A stretch of 6,407 bases of DNA from Flavobacteriales bacterium UBA972. Its GTDB lineage: Bacteria > Bacteroidota > Bacteroidia > Flavobacteriales > Schleiferiaceae. Under the pieces are notes generated by a model that worked only from the letters and a program-made list of their open reading frames with translations, had not been told where the DNA came from and made no database searches. A program made the position numbers and the translations under genes. Location: contig DBBY01000057.1 of NCBI GenBank assembly GCA_002292855.1, positions 9,791 to 16,197 on the forward strand, in the 5' to 3' direction. Shown here one piece after another: positions 1-5,321 of this stretch; positions within the stretch are counted from its first letter, which is position 1, and each line of letters starts with the position of its first letter.

Positions 1-365
1 ACGGTATGGGAATCCACAAAAGACCCCAAACCCTTGAGTACGGTAACCTTGTTTTTATTCATCAAAAAATCAATTCCCGAGCAGGTCGTGTCGACCACTT
101 GCTTCTTGCGCGCCATCATTTGGGGCCAATTGATTTTAGGGGCCTCGACGTCGATTCCGTGCTCGGCGAACGCGTGCACCGCGTTGTGGTAGTGCTCCGA
201 AGAGTCGAGCAATGCCTTAGACGGAATGCATCCGACGTTGAGGCAGGTTCCGCCCAGAGTGGGGTCTTTCTCGACCAATGCAGTTGAAAAACCGAGCTGC
301 GCGCAGCGAATGGCGCTCACATAGCCGCCAGGGCCAGCTCCAATAACGAGTACATCAAATTCCAT
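1..365 (-). CDS. lpdA: Dihydrolipoyl dehydrogenase (E3), N-terminal part, runs off left edge
   Basis: This is the E3 flavoprotein that reoxidises lipoyl groups of the pyruvate, 2-oxoglutarate and related dehydrogenase complexes or the glycine cleavage system, passing electrons to NAD+ in the cytoplasm. Reading the minus strand from the ATG at 365-363 gives 121 codons of uninterrupted frame. Residues 5-14 (VLVIGAGPGG) are the FAD-binding GxGxxG dinucleotide fold. Residues 38-53 contain GGTCLNVGCIPSKALL, the redox-active disulfide C41/C46 typical of the family. The segment to residue 121 covers only the first part of the FAD domain; the NAD-binding and dimerisation domains lie outside the window. 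The start is fixed by the MEFDVLVIGAG opening and by a Bacteroidota -7 box 4 bases upstream. lnt lies 67 bases upstream on the same strand, but the promoter suggests independent transcription. Other disulfide oxidoreductases (mercuric or glutathione reductase) share the motif; the LNVGCIPSKALL wording favours E3. Confidence 0.95.
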   Translation of the reverse strand, partial: MEFDVLVIGAGPGGYVSAIRCAQLGFSTALVEKDPTLGGTCLNVGCIPSKALLDSSEHYHNAVHAFAEHGIDVEAPKINWPQMMARKKQVVDTTCSGIDFLMNKNKVTVLKGLGSFVDSHT

Positions 366-369
366 AGCG

Positions 370-377
370 CAAAGGTA
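370..377 (-). promoter_or_regulatory. Bacteroidota -7 box of lpdA
   Basis: The minus strand reads TACCTTTG, a perfect match to the TAnnTTTG element recognised by the Bacteroidota primary sigma factor. Only 4 bases separate it from the lpdA ATG, so the transcript is expected to start at or within a few bases of the start codon. No clear -33 TTG sits at the usual spacing; the nearest, at 393-395, leaves a 15-base spacer. Confidence 0.7.
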
Positions 378-381
378 GGCC

Positions 382-399
382 TCAAGGGCGATCAAGGGC
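382..399 (-). repeat. Tandem 8-base direct repeat upstream of the lpdA promoter
   Basis: GCCCTTGA (minus strand) occurs twice, at 399-392 and 389-382, with a period of 10 bases, about one helical turn. It ends 4 bases upstream of the lpdA -7 box and so covers the place where a -33 element or an activator would sit. With only two copies, chance cannot be excluded. Confidence 0.4.
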
Positions 400-432
400 C
401 AGTAAAGCAGACGGAATTAGGTACAGATTGGC

Positions 433-2037
433 CTAGGATTCCAGGCGCTTTAGTCCGCGCAAACGGCGCACTAAAAGACTGAGCAGCAGGAATGCAAAGA
501 CGAATCCCGCCCACTGACCGACAATGTCTCCGTGCCGCGCAAAAAAAGACGGCTCGCTGTAGGTCGGAACCCTTGCATCCAGGATGCCTTCACGACCCCA
601 GCCGAGCGACTGCTGCACCTGCCCGTCAGGACCGATAACCGCCGAAATTCCGGTATTGGCGCTGCGAAGCATCGACCGTTGTTGCTCCACGGCGCGCAGT
701 CGGGCGTAGTGCAGGTGGGCCACGTGGCCGGGGCTGTTGCCCCACCATCCGTCGTTGGTAATGACCGTAAGCACCTCGGCTCCGGAGCGCGAGAATTCCG
801 CGGCAAACGGGCCAAAATCTTGTTCCCAGCAAATGGGTGCGCCAATGCGGGGCAGGTCGGGGCCTGCCTCAAAAACACTCCGCTCGCTCTGGGTGGCCAG
901 GGTGCCGCTGGTTCCGCCCAGGCTGAGGGTAAGGTCGCCCAAAACGCTGTTGAGCAGGCGACTAAATGGCATGGTCTCCACCCCAACAACCAGCTTGGAT
1001 TTATGGTAGATCTGCAGCGGCAAGCCTGCCCTGGCAAAAACCGCCGAATTGGCGTAGGTCACCGAACGGCGATCGTCAATGGGACGAGCGGCAGGATTAT
1101 CGGGTTCTGGGCCATGCAGCCGGTAGGTCGTGGCGCCAAGGACCACCGCCCAGCCCTTGCGAAGAACCGGTTCAAAGGCAACCAGTGAGGGCCAGTTTGA
1201 CGCATAGTTCTCGTCCAGGCCTTCGTGCAAAAAAGTTTCGGGCAGCACGATCAGTCCCGGAGCGGAATCCGTTAAGGCCGAGCATGCCTCCACCCACTTG
1301 CGCACCTGCTGGAGGTCGGGGGTCTGGAACTTCTCGGTGTAGGGATCCACATTGGGCTGCACCACCAGCGCACGAAGGCTTCCGTTTGCGGGCTGGGCGT
1401 CGAGCCAGGCTCCAAGGCCGTAGCTCAGGGCAATTGGGCCGAGCACGGTGGCCAGGAATACCCGGCGCAGGCGCCGGGTTCCGCCATCAGCCAACTGCCA
1501 CGCCACGACGTTGGCAATGAGCAACCAGGCGGTTCCGCCGCGAGGACCGGTCCAAGCATACCAGCGCACCCATTGCGGAACCTCCGCAAAGGCATGGCCC
1601 AAATTCAACCAGGGGAAGCTGAAGGCCCAATCGTCGTGGAGCAGCTCAATGGCAACCCAGCCCGTAACCCAAATCCAAAGCGCCGTGCGCAGGCCAACCT
1701 GGCGAACCGCATAGCGGTAGAGGAGCCAAACGGCCGTCATGAGGATGCCGTTAATCAAGACCGCACCCAAAACGCCCGACCAGTGTGCGCCGGCCACCCA
1801 CCAGGTGGTTCCGAGGTTGAACAAGACGCTGCTCAAAGCCGCGTAGCCCGCAAAGTGCCGCGTTTTTGCTTCTCTCAGGCGCGCCTCAAGCAGGAGCATT
1901 GGAACCATAGAAACCAGAAGCAGCGGCGCTAAAATTGGGAATTCATGGTAGCCCAAGTTGCCGGGCCAGGCGAGGCTGAGCATCAGGGGGCTGAGCACAG
2001 CCAGGCTCCAGTTTGGAAGTCGCGAAAGGATTGCCAT
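433..2037 (-). CDS. lnt: Apolipoprotein N-acyltransferase
   Basis: Lnt is the inner-membrane enzyme that transfers an acyl chain from phospholipid to the N-terminal cysteine of diacylated lipoproteins, the last step of lipoprotein maturation. The 534-residue protein has the expected architecture: hydrophobic segments at roughly 11-27, 35-50, 66-110, 117-132, 168-182 and 192-211, then a nitrilase-type periplasmic domain from about 221 to 490, then a last membrane segment around 505-523. Catalytic residues are visible: Glu267 in LPETFL, Lys346 in YHKSKLV, and Cys403 in GAPICWEQDF. The block TNDGWWGNSPG (about 427-437) and LRSANTGISAVIGPDG also match the family. The frame stays open upstream to an ATG at 2136. 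I chose the ATG at 2037 because it directly follows a -7 box, removes a 68-base overlap with pssA and gives normal Lnt length. The segment after Lys346 is VVGVETMPF rather than the proteobacterial PFGE form. It is divergent from pssA. Confidence 0.95.
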   Translation of the reverse strand: MAILSRLPNWSLAVLSPLMLSLAWPGNLGYHEFPILAPLLLVSMVPMLLLEARLREAKTRHFAGYAALSSVLFNLGTTWWVAGAHWSGVLGAVLINGILMTAVWLLYRYAVRQVGLRTALWIWVTGWVAIELLHDDWAFSFPWLNLGHAFAEVPQWVRWYAWTGPRGGTAWLLIANVVAWQLADGGTRRLRRVFLATVLGPIALSYGLGAWLDAQPANGSLRALVVQPNVDPYTEKFQTPDLQQVRKWVEACSALTDSAPGLIVLPETFLHEGLDENYASNWPSLVAFEPVLRKGWAVVLGATTYRLHGPEPDNPAARPIDDRRSVTYANSAVFARAGLPLQIYHKSKLVVGVETMPFSRLLNSVLGDLTLSLGGTSGTLATQSERSVFEAGPDLPRIGAPICWEQDFGPFAAEFSRSGAEVLTVITNDGWWGNSPGHVAHLHYARLRAVEQQRSMLRSANTGISAVIGPDGQVQQSLGWGREGILDARVPTYSEPSFFARHGDIVGQWAGFVFAFLLLSLLVRRLRGLKRLES

Positions 2038-2042
2038 GACCC

Positions 2043-2050
2043 CAAAGGTA
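2043..2050 (-). promoter_or_regulatory. Bacteroidota -7 box of lnt
   Basis: The minus strand reads TACCTTTG, a perfect TAnnTTTG match, followed after 5 bases by the lnt ATG at 2037-2035. Placement so close to the ATG implies a leaderless or nearly leaderless mRNA and supports the chosen start. No TTG at a normal -33 distance is obvious; that region lies over the first codons of pssA. Confidence 0.7.
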
Positions 2051-2056
2051 GCGACG

Positions 2057-2064
2057 TACTTTTG
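2057..2064 (+). promoter_or_regulatory. Bacteroidota -7 box of the pssA-purS operon
   Basis: TACTTTTG matches TAnnTTTG exactly and ends 4 bases before the pssA ATG at 2069. A TTG at 2031-2033 could serve as the -33 element with a 23-base spacer, which would place it inside the first codons of lnt. Six bases separate this box from the lnt -7 box on the other strand, so two polymerases could hardly occupy both at once. Confidence 0.7.
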
Positions 2065-2068
2065 CGCT

Positions 2069-2743
2069 ATGAAATGGATTCCAAATGCCTTGACCTTGGG
2101 CAATGCAGCCTGCGGAATGGCAGCAATCTGGTTCATGATGTTTCAGAACTTAGAATACGCCACGGGCGCGCTGGTGCTGGCCTTTGTCTTTGACGCCTTG
2201 GATGGTTGGGCCGCACGCAAGCTGGGGGTCAGCGGTGAGCTCGGGGTGCAGCTCGACAGCCTCGCCGACGCAATCACCTTTGGAGTGGTTCCGGGATTCA
2301 TGTGGATGCAGCTGGCAATGTGGATGAACACGGGCTACAGCTGGCCCGCGCTCCCGGTTCTGGGATGGGCCGTAACGCTAGCCTCAGTCTACCGACTGGC
2401 CCGATTTAATTCGGTCATGAAGGACTACCCGGGATTCATGGGAATGCCCACTCCCGCCAACACAGCCTTTGTGCTGGGCCTGATGTACGCAGCCGACGCG
2501 GAACTTATTCCGCTCCACCCTACCCTCTTTTTGGCCGCCCTCGCTTGGTCGGTCTACAGCCTGAATGCCCGATTTGAGGTGGCCTCACTCAAGGATTGCC
2601 CTATTTCATGGTCCGACCGCAGGTTCCGCATGGCATGGGTAGCGGTTTCGCTTGCAGCTTTTGCATTTTGGGGCTTGGCCGCGTTGGCCGTCGCCGTACC
2701 TTTGCTGCCCTTAGTTTCTGCTCTTGAAAAACGCTTTTTATGA
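2069..2743 (+). CDS. pssA: CDP-diacylglycerol-serine O-phosphatidyltransferase
   Basis: This inner-membrane enzyme makes phosphatidylserine from CDP-diacylglycerol and serine, the precursor of phosphatidylethanolamine. The 224-residue protein carries the full CDP-alcohol phosphatidyltransferase signature: D42 and D45-G46, A49-R50, G59, D63 and D67, spaced as DxxDGxxARx8Gx3Dx3D, which binds the metal ions and the CDP group. Several hydrophobic segments follow (about 72-90, 95-110, 130-148, 151-165, 190-218), fitting a polytopic membrane protein. The opening MKWIPNALTLGNAACG is the typical PssA N-terminus and favours serine over glycerol phosphate as acceptor (PgsA is the main alternative). The frame is open further upstream to 1958, but the ATG at 2069 is preferred because it follows the -7 box and begins at the conserved N-terminus. 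The stop overlaps the purS start by 4 bases (ATGA), suggesting translational coupling. Confidence 0.92.
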   Translation: MKWIPNALTLGNAACGMAAIWFMMFQNLEYATGALVLAFVFDALDGWAARKLGVSGELGVQLDSLADAITFGVVPGFMWMQLAMWMNTGYSWPALPVLGWAVTLASVYRLARFNSVMKDYPGFMGMPTPANTAFVLGLMYAADAELIPLHPTLFLAALAWSVYSLNARFEVASLKDCPISWSDRRFRMAWVAVSLAAFAFWGLAALAVAVPLLPLVSALEKRFL

Positions 2744-2994
2744 AATTCCGCGCTGAAATCAACGTAATGCCCCATAAGGCTCTTTTAGACCCCCAAGGCA
2801 AGGCCGTGAGCCTTAGCATGCCTTCAATTGGCCTGGCAGAAATCGGCGAAGTGCGCATTGGCAAGCATATCACCCTAGAGGTTGAAGCGGCCAGTAAAGA
2901 CGAGGCCCAAGAAAAAGTAACGCTTGCCTGCCAAAAACTTCTTGCGAATCCCGTCATGGAGAGTTTTGACTTTGAACTCCTGAACCAGGCCTAA
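2740..2994 (+). CDS. purS: Phosphoribosylformylglycinamidine synthase subunit PurS
   Basis: PurS is the small subunit of the three-part FGAM synthase (PurS, PurQ, PurL) in purine synthesis; it bridges glutaminase and synthase and helps ammonia transfer. The 84-residue product has normal family length and its hallmarks: MKFRAEINVMPHKALLDPQG at the start (the LDPQGKAV block at 16-23), GEVRIGKHITLEVEA in the middle (positions 36-50), and the KLLANPVMESFDFEL C-terminal block. The ATG overlaps the pssA stop codon (ATGA), so it is probably translated by coupling. No other pur gene is in the window; purQ and purL must lie elsewhere if the three-subunit enzyme is used. The link with pssA is probably positional rather than functional. 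Confidence 0.93.
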   Translation: MKFRAEINVMPHKALLDPQGKAVSLSMPSIGLAEIGEVRIGKHITLEVEAASKDEAQEKVTLACQKLLANPVMESFDFELLNQA

Positions 2995-2998
2995 GGCC

Positions 2999-3982
2999 AT
3001 GGAATACCGTCAGTTAGGCCGATCTGGACTGCAGCTAAGCGAGCTGTCATTCGGAACCTGGATTACCTTCGGCAACCAAATCCCCTACCCGACCGCCAAA
3101 GACCTGTTCGTCGCGGCCTACGACGCCGGAGTCAACTTTTTTGATAACGCCGAAGTCTACGCCCATGGCGAGTCAGAGCGTGTAATGGGCCGCATCCTCA
3201 GCGAGGTGGGCTGGTCGCGCGACAGCTACACGGTGTCATCGAAGGTCTTTTTTGGCGCCGGAGGCAAGCTGCCCACCCAGCGCGGACTGCACCGCAAGCA
3301 CATCGTCGAGGCCTGCCACCAAGCGCTCGAACGCCTTCGCGTCGACTACTTGGACCTTTATTTCTGCCACCGTCCTGACAAGCAGACTCCGATCGAAGAG
3401 ACCGTCTGGACGATGCACCAGCTGATCATGCAGGGCAAAACCCTGTACTGGGGCACCTCAGAGTGGAGCGCCGAAGAAATCATGGATGCACAGCGTGTCG
3501 CCGACCAGCACCACCTAATTGGTCCGACGATGGAGCAGCCGCAGTACAACCTGCTGCACCGCGAAAAAATGGAGTCCGAGTTTCTGCGCCTATTTGAGCG
3601 TATTGGCCTCGGAACCACTATCTGGTCGCCCCTCGCCTCTGGCATTTTAACCAATAAGTACCGGGACGGGCTCCGTGACGACTTTCGACTGAACCGCGAC
3701 GAGCTTTCATGGCTCAAAGACCGCAACATCGTTGACGAAAAACTCGCTGCCGCCGGGCATTTGGCCGACTTGGCATCAGAGCTCGGCATCACCCCAGCCC
3801 AAATGAGTATCGCGTGGTGCCTCAAAAATCCGCACGTGTCGACCGTCATGCTCGGCGCGACACGCCTAGAACAACTGCACGAAAACCTGAAGGCCGCTGA
3901 GGCCGTGGTGTTGCTGACCGCCGAGGTCATGGAGCGAATTGAGGACATCGTAAAGAACAAGCCTGAACTGGCGCCCTTCTAA
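2999..3982 (+). CDS. Aldo/keto reductase, potassium-channel beta-subunit type (AKR6-like)
   Basis: This is an NADPH-dependent oxidoreductase with a TIM-barrel fold, presumably reducing aldehydes or ketones in the cytoplasm; the substrate cannot be told. The 327 residues show all four catalytic positions: Asp49 and Tyr54 in FFDNAEVY, Lys82 in SSKVFFG, and His124 in YFCHRPD. Cofactor-binding segments are also present: YWGTSEWS (about 149-156), QYNLLHRE, WSPLASGILTNKY, and VMLGATRLEQLHENL near the C-terminus. The wording (LGRSGLQLSELSFGTWITFG, RGLHRKHI, WSPLASGI, AWCLKNP) is that of the Kv-beta/AKR6 group rather than of YajO- or xylose-reductase-like members. Animal Kv-beta proteins carry Asn at the His124 position, so this bacterial protein keeps the classical tetrad. 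It begins 4 bases after the purS stop and is likely the last gene of the pssA operon. No potassium channel gene is visible nearby. Confidence 0.92.
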   Translation: MEYRQLGRSGLQLSELSFGTWITFGNQIPYPTAKDLFVAAYDAGVNFFDNAEVYAHGESERVMGRILSEVGWSRDSYTVSSKVFFGAGGKLPTQRGLHRKHIVEACHQALERLRVDYLDLYFCHRPDKQTPIEETVWTMHQLIMQGKTLYWGTSEWSAEEIMDAQRVADQHHLIGPTMEQPQYNLLHREKMESEFLRLFERIGLGTTIWSPLASGILTNKYRDGLRDDFRLNRDELSWLKDRNIVDEKLAAAGHLADLASELGITPAQMSIAWCLKNPHVSTVMLGATRLEQLHENLKAAEAVVLLTAEVMERIEDIVKNKPELAPF

Positions 3983-4026
3983 GCAACTATTTTCTTTCGT
4001 TTAACTGCGGCTCTAGGATCCGTTGG

Positions 4027-4059
4027 AACCGACTCGAGCGATTCATCGGTTGGAGTTTT
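4027..4059 (+). terminator. Possible weak terminator after the pssA-purS-reductase operon
   Basis: AACCGA at 4027-4032 and TCGGTT at 4046-4051 can form a perfect 6-base-pair stem with a 13-base loop. A short T run follows at 4056-4059, separated from the stem by GGAG. The stem is short, the loop large and the T tract poor, so this is only a candidate. The 128-base gap 3983-4110 holds no gene that I can support. Confidence 0.25.
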
Positions 4060-4100
4060 GGTCCGTTCCCTGAAGTGGGGAGCGCTAACCTTTTAAACTC

Positions 4101-4108
4101 TCTTTTTG
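4101..4108 (+). promoter_or_regulatory. Possible -7 box of the pilin-like/chaperone cluster
   Basis: TCTTTTTG matches TAnnTTTG at all fixed positions except the A, and lies 2 bases before the ATG at 4111. This is closer than in the other three promoters, so transcription from it might start inside the first codon. An alternative partial match, AACCTTTT, lies at 4087-4094. Which one is used, if either, is open; a new promoter is expected because the preceding operon ends 128 bases upstream. Confidence 0.35.
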
Positions 4109-4110
4109 CA

Positions 4111-4653
4111 ATGCGTACTATTTTTTTGACGAGCAGCCTGCTCCTAGGCCTTTCGCTTTCTGCACAAAACGTCGATTTTGTCGATGCCAATTTCTACATC
4201 GACGAATCCGCAATGGTTCGTGCCGTGAATGCGCAAGCGTCCAACTTGACCGACCTGACCTTTCACATCGTTTCACCCAACCAGCCCGGCGCGCCCTATC
4301 CGGCCGTTGCTAGCCAAACCATGTTTTTGCAGTACACCTCCGTAAAGACGGCGGCTCCAGACGACCAGCGGCAAATAACCGTAGATGTGGTCGGCGGAGA
4401 CTTTCCTTCTGGGGTGAGCATGTCTCTGACGGCTCAAAGTGCGGGTACGGGCAGCATTGGGTCAGGAAATGAGGTGGAACTCAACAACAATACCACGTCG
4501 GGCACCCTCGTCAGCGCCATAGGCTCTGCCTACTCTGGAACTGGTGCGGGCCAGGGTATACCCATTACCTATGCCTTGAACTTCGCAACCGAAGCTTTGG
4601 ATGCTTCTACCGCAGGCATGGTTTCGCTTCAGTTTACCCTGAGCAACAACTAG
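4111..4653 (+). CDS. Secreted all-beta protein, candidate pilin-like structural subunit
   Basis: I do not recognise a named family with certainty. The 180-residue product starts with a clear signal peptide (MRTIFLTSSLLLGLSLSA, cleavage after Ala18 before Gln19), leaving about 162 residues with no cysteine. The mature part is rich in Ser, Thr, Gly and Asn with alternating hydrophobic stretches that suggest beta strands, for example RQITVDVV (87-94), VSMSLTAQ (102-109), and LVSAIGSAYSGTG (133-145) followed by ITYALNF (152-158). The C-terminus GMVSLQFTLSNN alternates hydrophobic residues (V171, L173, F175, L177), as in subunits whose last strand is bound by a periplasmic chaperone. A GTG at 4075 would extend the frame by 12 residues, but the ATG at 4111 opens directly with the signal peptide. 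The next gene starts on the last base of its stop codon, so the two are coupled. A spore-coat-U or fimbrial-subunit-like fold is my inference. Confidence 0.6.
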   Translation: MRTIFLTSSLLLGLSLSAQNVDFVDANFYIDESAMVRAVNAQASNLTDLTFHIVSPNQPGAPYPAVASQTMFLQYTSVKTAAPDDQRQITVDVVGGDFPSGVSMSLTAQSAGTGSIGSGNEVELNNNTTSGTLVSAIGSAYSGTGAGQGIPITYALNFATEALDASTAGMVSLQFTLSNN

Positions 4654-5321
4654 TGAAGGTTGCTGTTGAACTTCCCGGCTCAGCCATTGGTTGGGCCGGG
4701 ATTCTTTGGTTTGGGCTGCTTCAAGGGTCCGCCTGGAGTCAGGTCGTGGTTACCAACGGGCTCAGCCACTTTCATCGCGGACCCTCGCAGGAGGGCGGCT
4801 ATATTGAGCTTTGGAATCCTACCCCGGAGCGCCAAACGGCCATTCTCATTCGTGACAGCCTGCTCGGACCCATGAACGACCTGCAGATTGCGAGCGAAGT
4901 TCCGATTGCGCCCGAAGCAAGAGTCCGGGTGAACTACCAATGGCTCCGCGAAGACAGCAGCAGCCAAGGCGTGCGAGTTTTTGTGAGCACTGCAGCCCAC
5001 CGAGCTGCGGCGCCCGAGGTTCAGGCCGGGCGGATTCTGGTAAAACTATCTACGCGCTATGCGGTGGACCTCTACCGCGGCCAACTTTGCGAGGAGCTCG
5101 ACTTGCTGTGGTCGGACCGGGGCATACGCGTGACCAACCAAAGCAAGGATTTTTGGGCCGGATCCTGCTACGCCATTCGCAACGGAGAACGCCACGGGCG
5201 AAGCCTAGCGGGCGGAGTGCTGCGGCCCGGAGACAGCCGGGTTTGGCAACTTCCCGAGGATTCCGAAGGCGCTTGGCTCGAGAATGCTGACGGAGTAGTA
5301 GTAGCAAGTCGGCGGCCATGA
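4653..5321 (+). CDS. Exported PapD-like periplasmic chaperone candidate
   Basis: The 222-residue protein begins with a GTG that shares its G with the upstream TAG stop (TAGTG). No in-frame ATG offers a better start. A hydrophobic signal segment covers about residues 11-28, with probable cleavage after AWS29. What follows resembles the two Ig-like domains of pilus chaperones. In domain 1, GGYIELWNPTPE (48-59) matches the conserved strand with the Asn-Pro turn, VPIAPEARVRVNY (83-95) the proline-led strand, and GRILVKLSTRYAVDLY (126-141) the last strand before the linker. In domain 2, IRVTNQS (158-164) and LRPGDSRVWQLP (190-201) match the usual v-N-x-s and PG-x-s positions. Cys146 and Cys172 could form a disulfide. 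The residues that anchor the subunit C-terminus in PapD (Arg8, Lys112) are not evident by eye. It overlaps the next gene by 4 bases (ATGA). It would bind the upstream secreted protein in the periplasm. A PapD-type fold is likely; the partner is inferred. Confidence 0.6.
   Translation: MKVAVELPGSAIGWAGILWFGLLQGSAWSQVVVTNGLSHFHRGPSQEGGYIELWNPTPERQTAILIRDSLLGPMNDLQIASEVPIAPEARVRVNYQWLREDSSSQGVRVFVSTAAHRAAAPEVQAGRILVKLSTRYAVDLYRGQLCEELDLLWSDRGIRVTNQSKDFWAGSCYAIRNGERHGRSLAGGVLRPGDSRVWQLPEDSEGAWLENADGVVVASRRP

Noticed and set aside
6..287. A 93-codon plus-strand frame at the left edge
   Set aside because: It is antisense to the clear lpdA N-terminus with its GxGxxG and CxxxxC motifs.
532..1932. 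Several plus-strand frames of 90-218 codons opposite lnt
   Set aside because: They are antisense to a well-supported gene, show Arg/Pro/Ala-rich composition without recognisable motifs, and are what GC-rich coding DNA produces by chance.
1958..2068. Earlier ATG of the pssA frame, adding 37 residues
   Set aside because: The extension lies antisense inside lnt and upstream of the promoter, and the typical PssA N-terminus begins at 2069.
2038..2136. A 33-residue N-terminal extension of Lnt starting at the ATG at 2136
   Set aside because: It would overlap pssA by 68 bases, run through the lnt -7 box, and add residues not resembling Lnt; the ATG at 2037 fits promoter and family length.
3358..3960. 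A 200-codon minus-strand frame opposite the aldo/keto reductase
   Set aside because: It has a Ser/Arg/Cys-rich shadow composition with no motif, and the plus strand holds a complete reductase with its full catalytic tetrad.
3987..4190. A 67-codon minus-strand frame across the gap before the pilin-like gene
   Set aside because: It overlaps the signal-peptide coding region of the plus-strand gene, and neither a -7 box nor a motif supports it.
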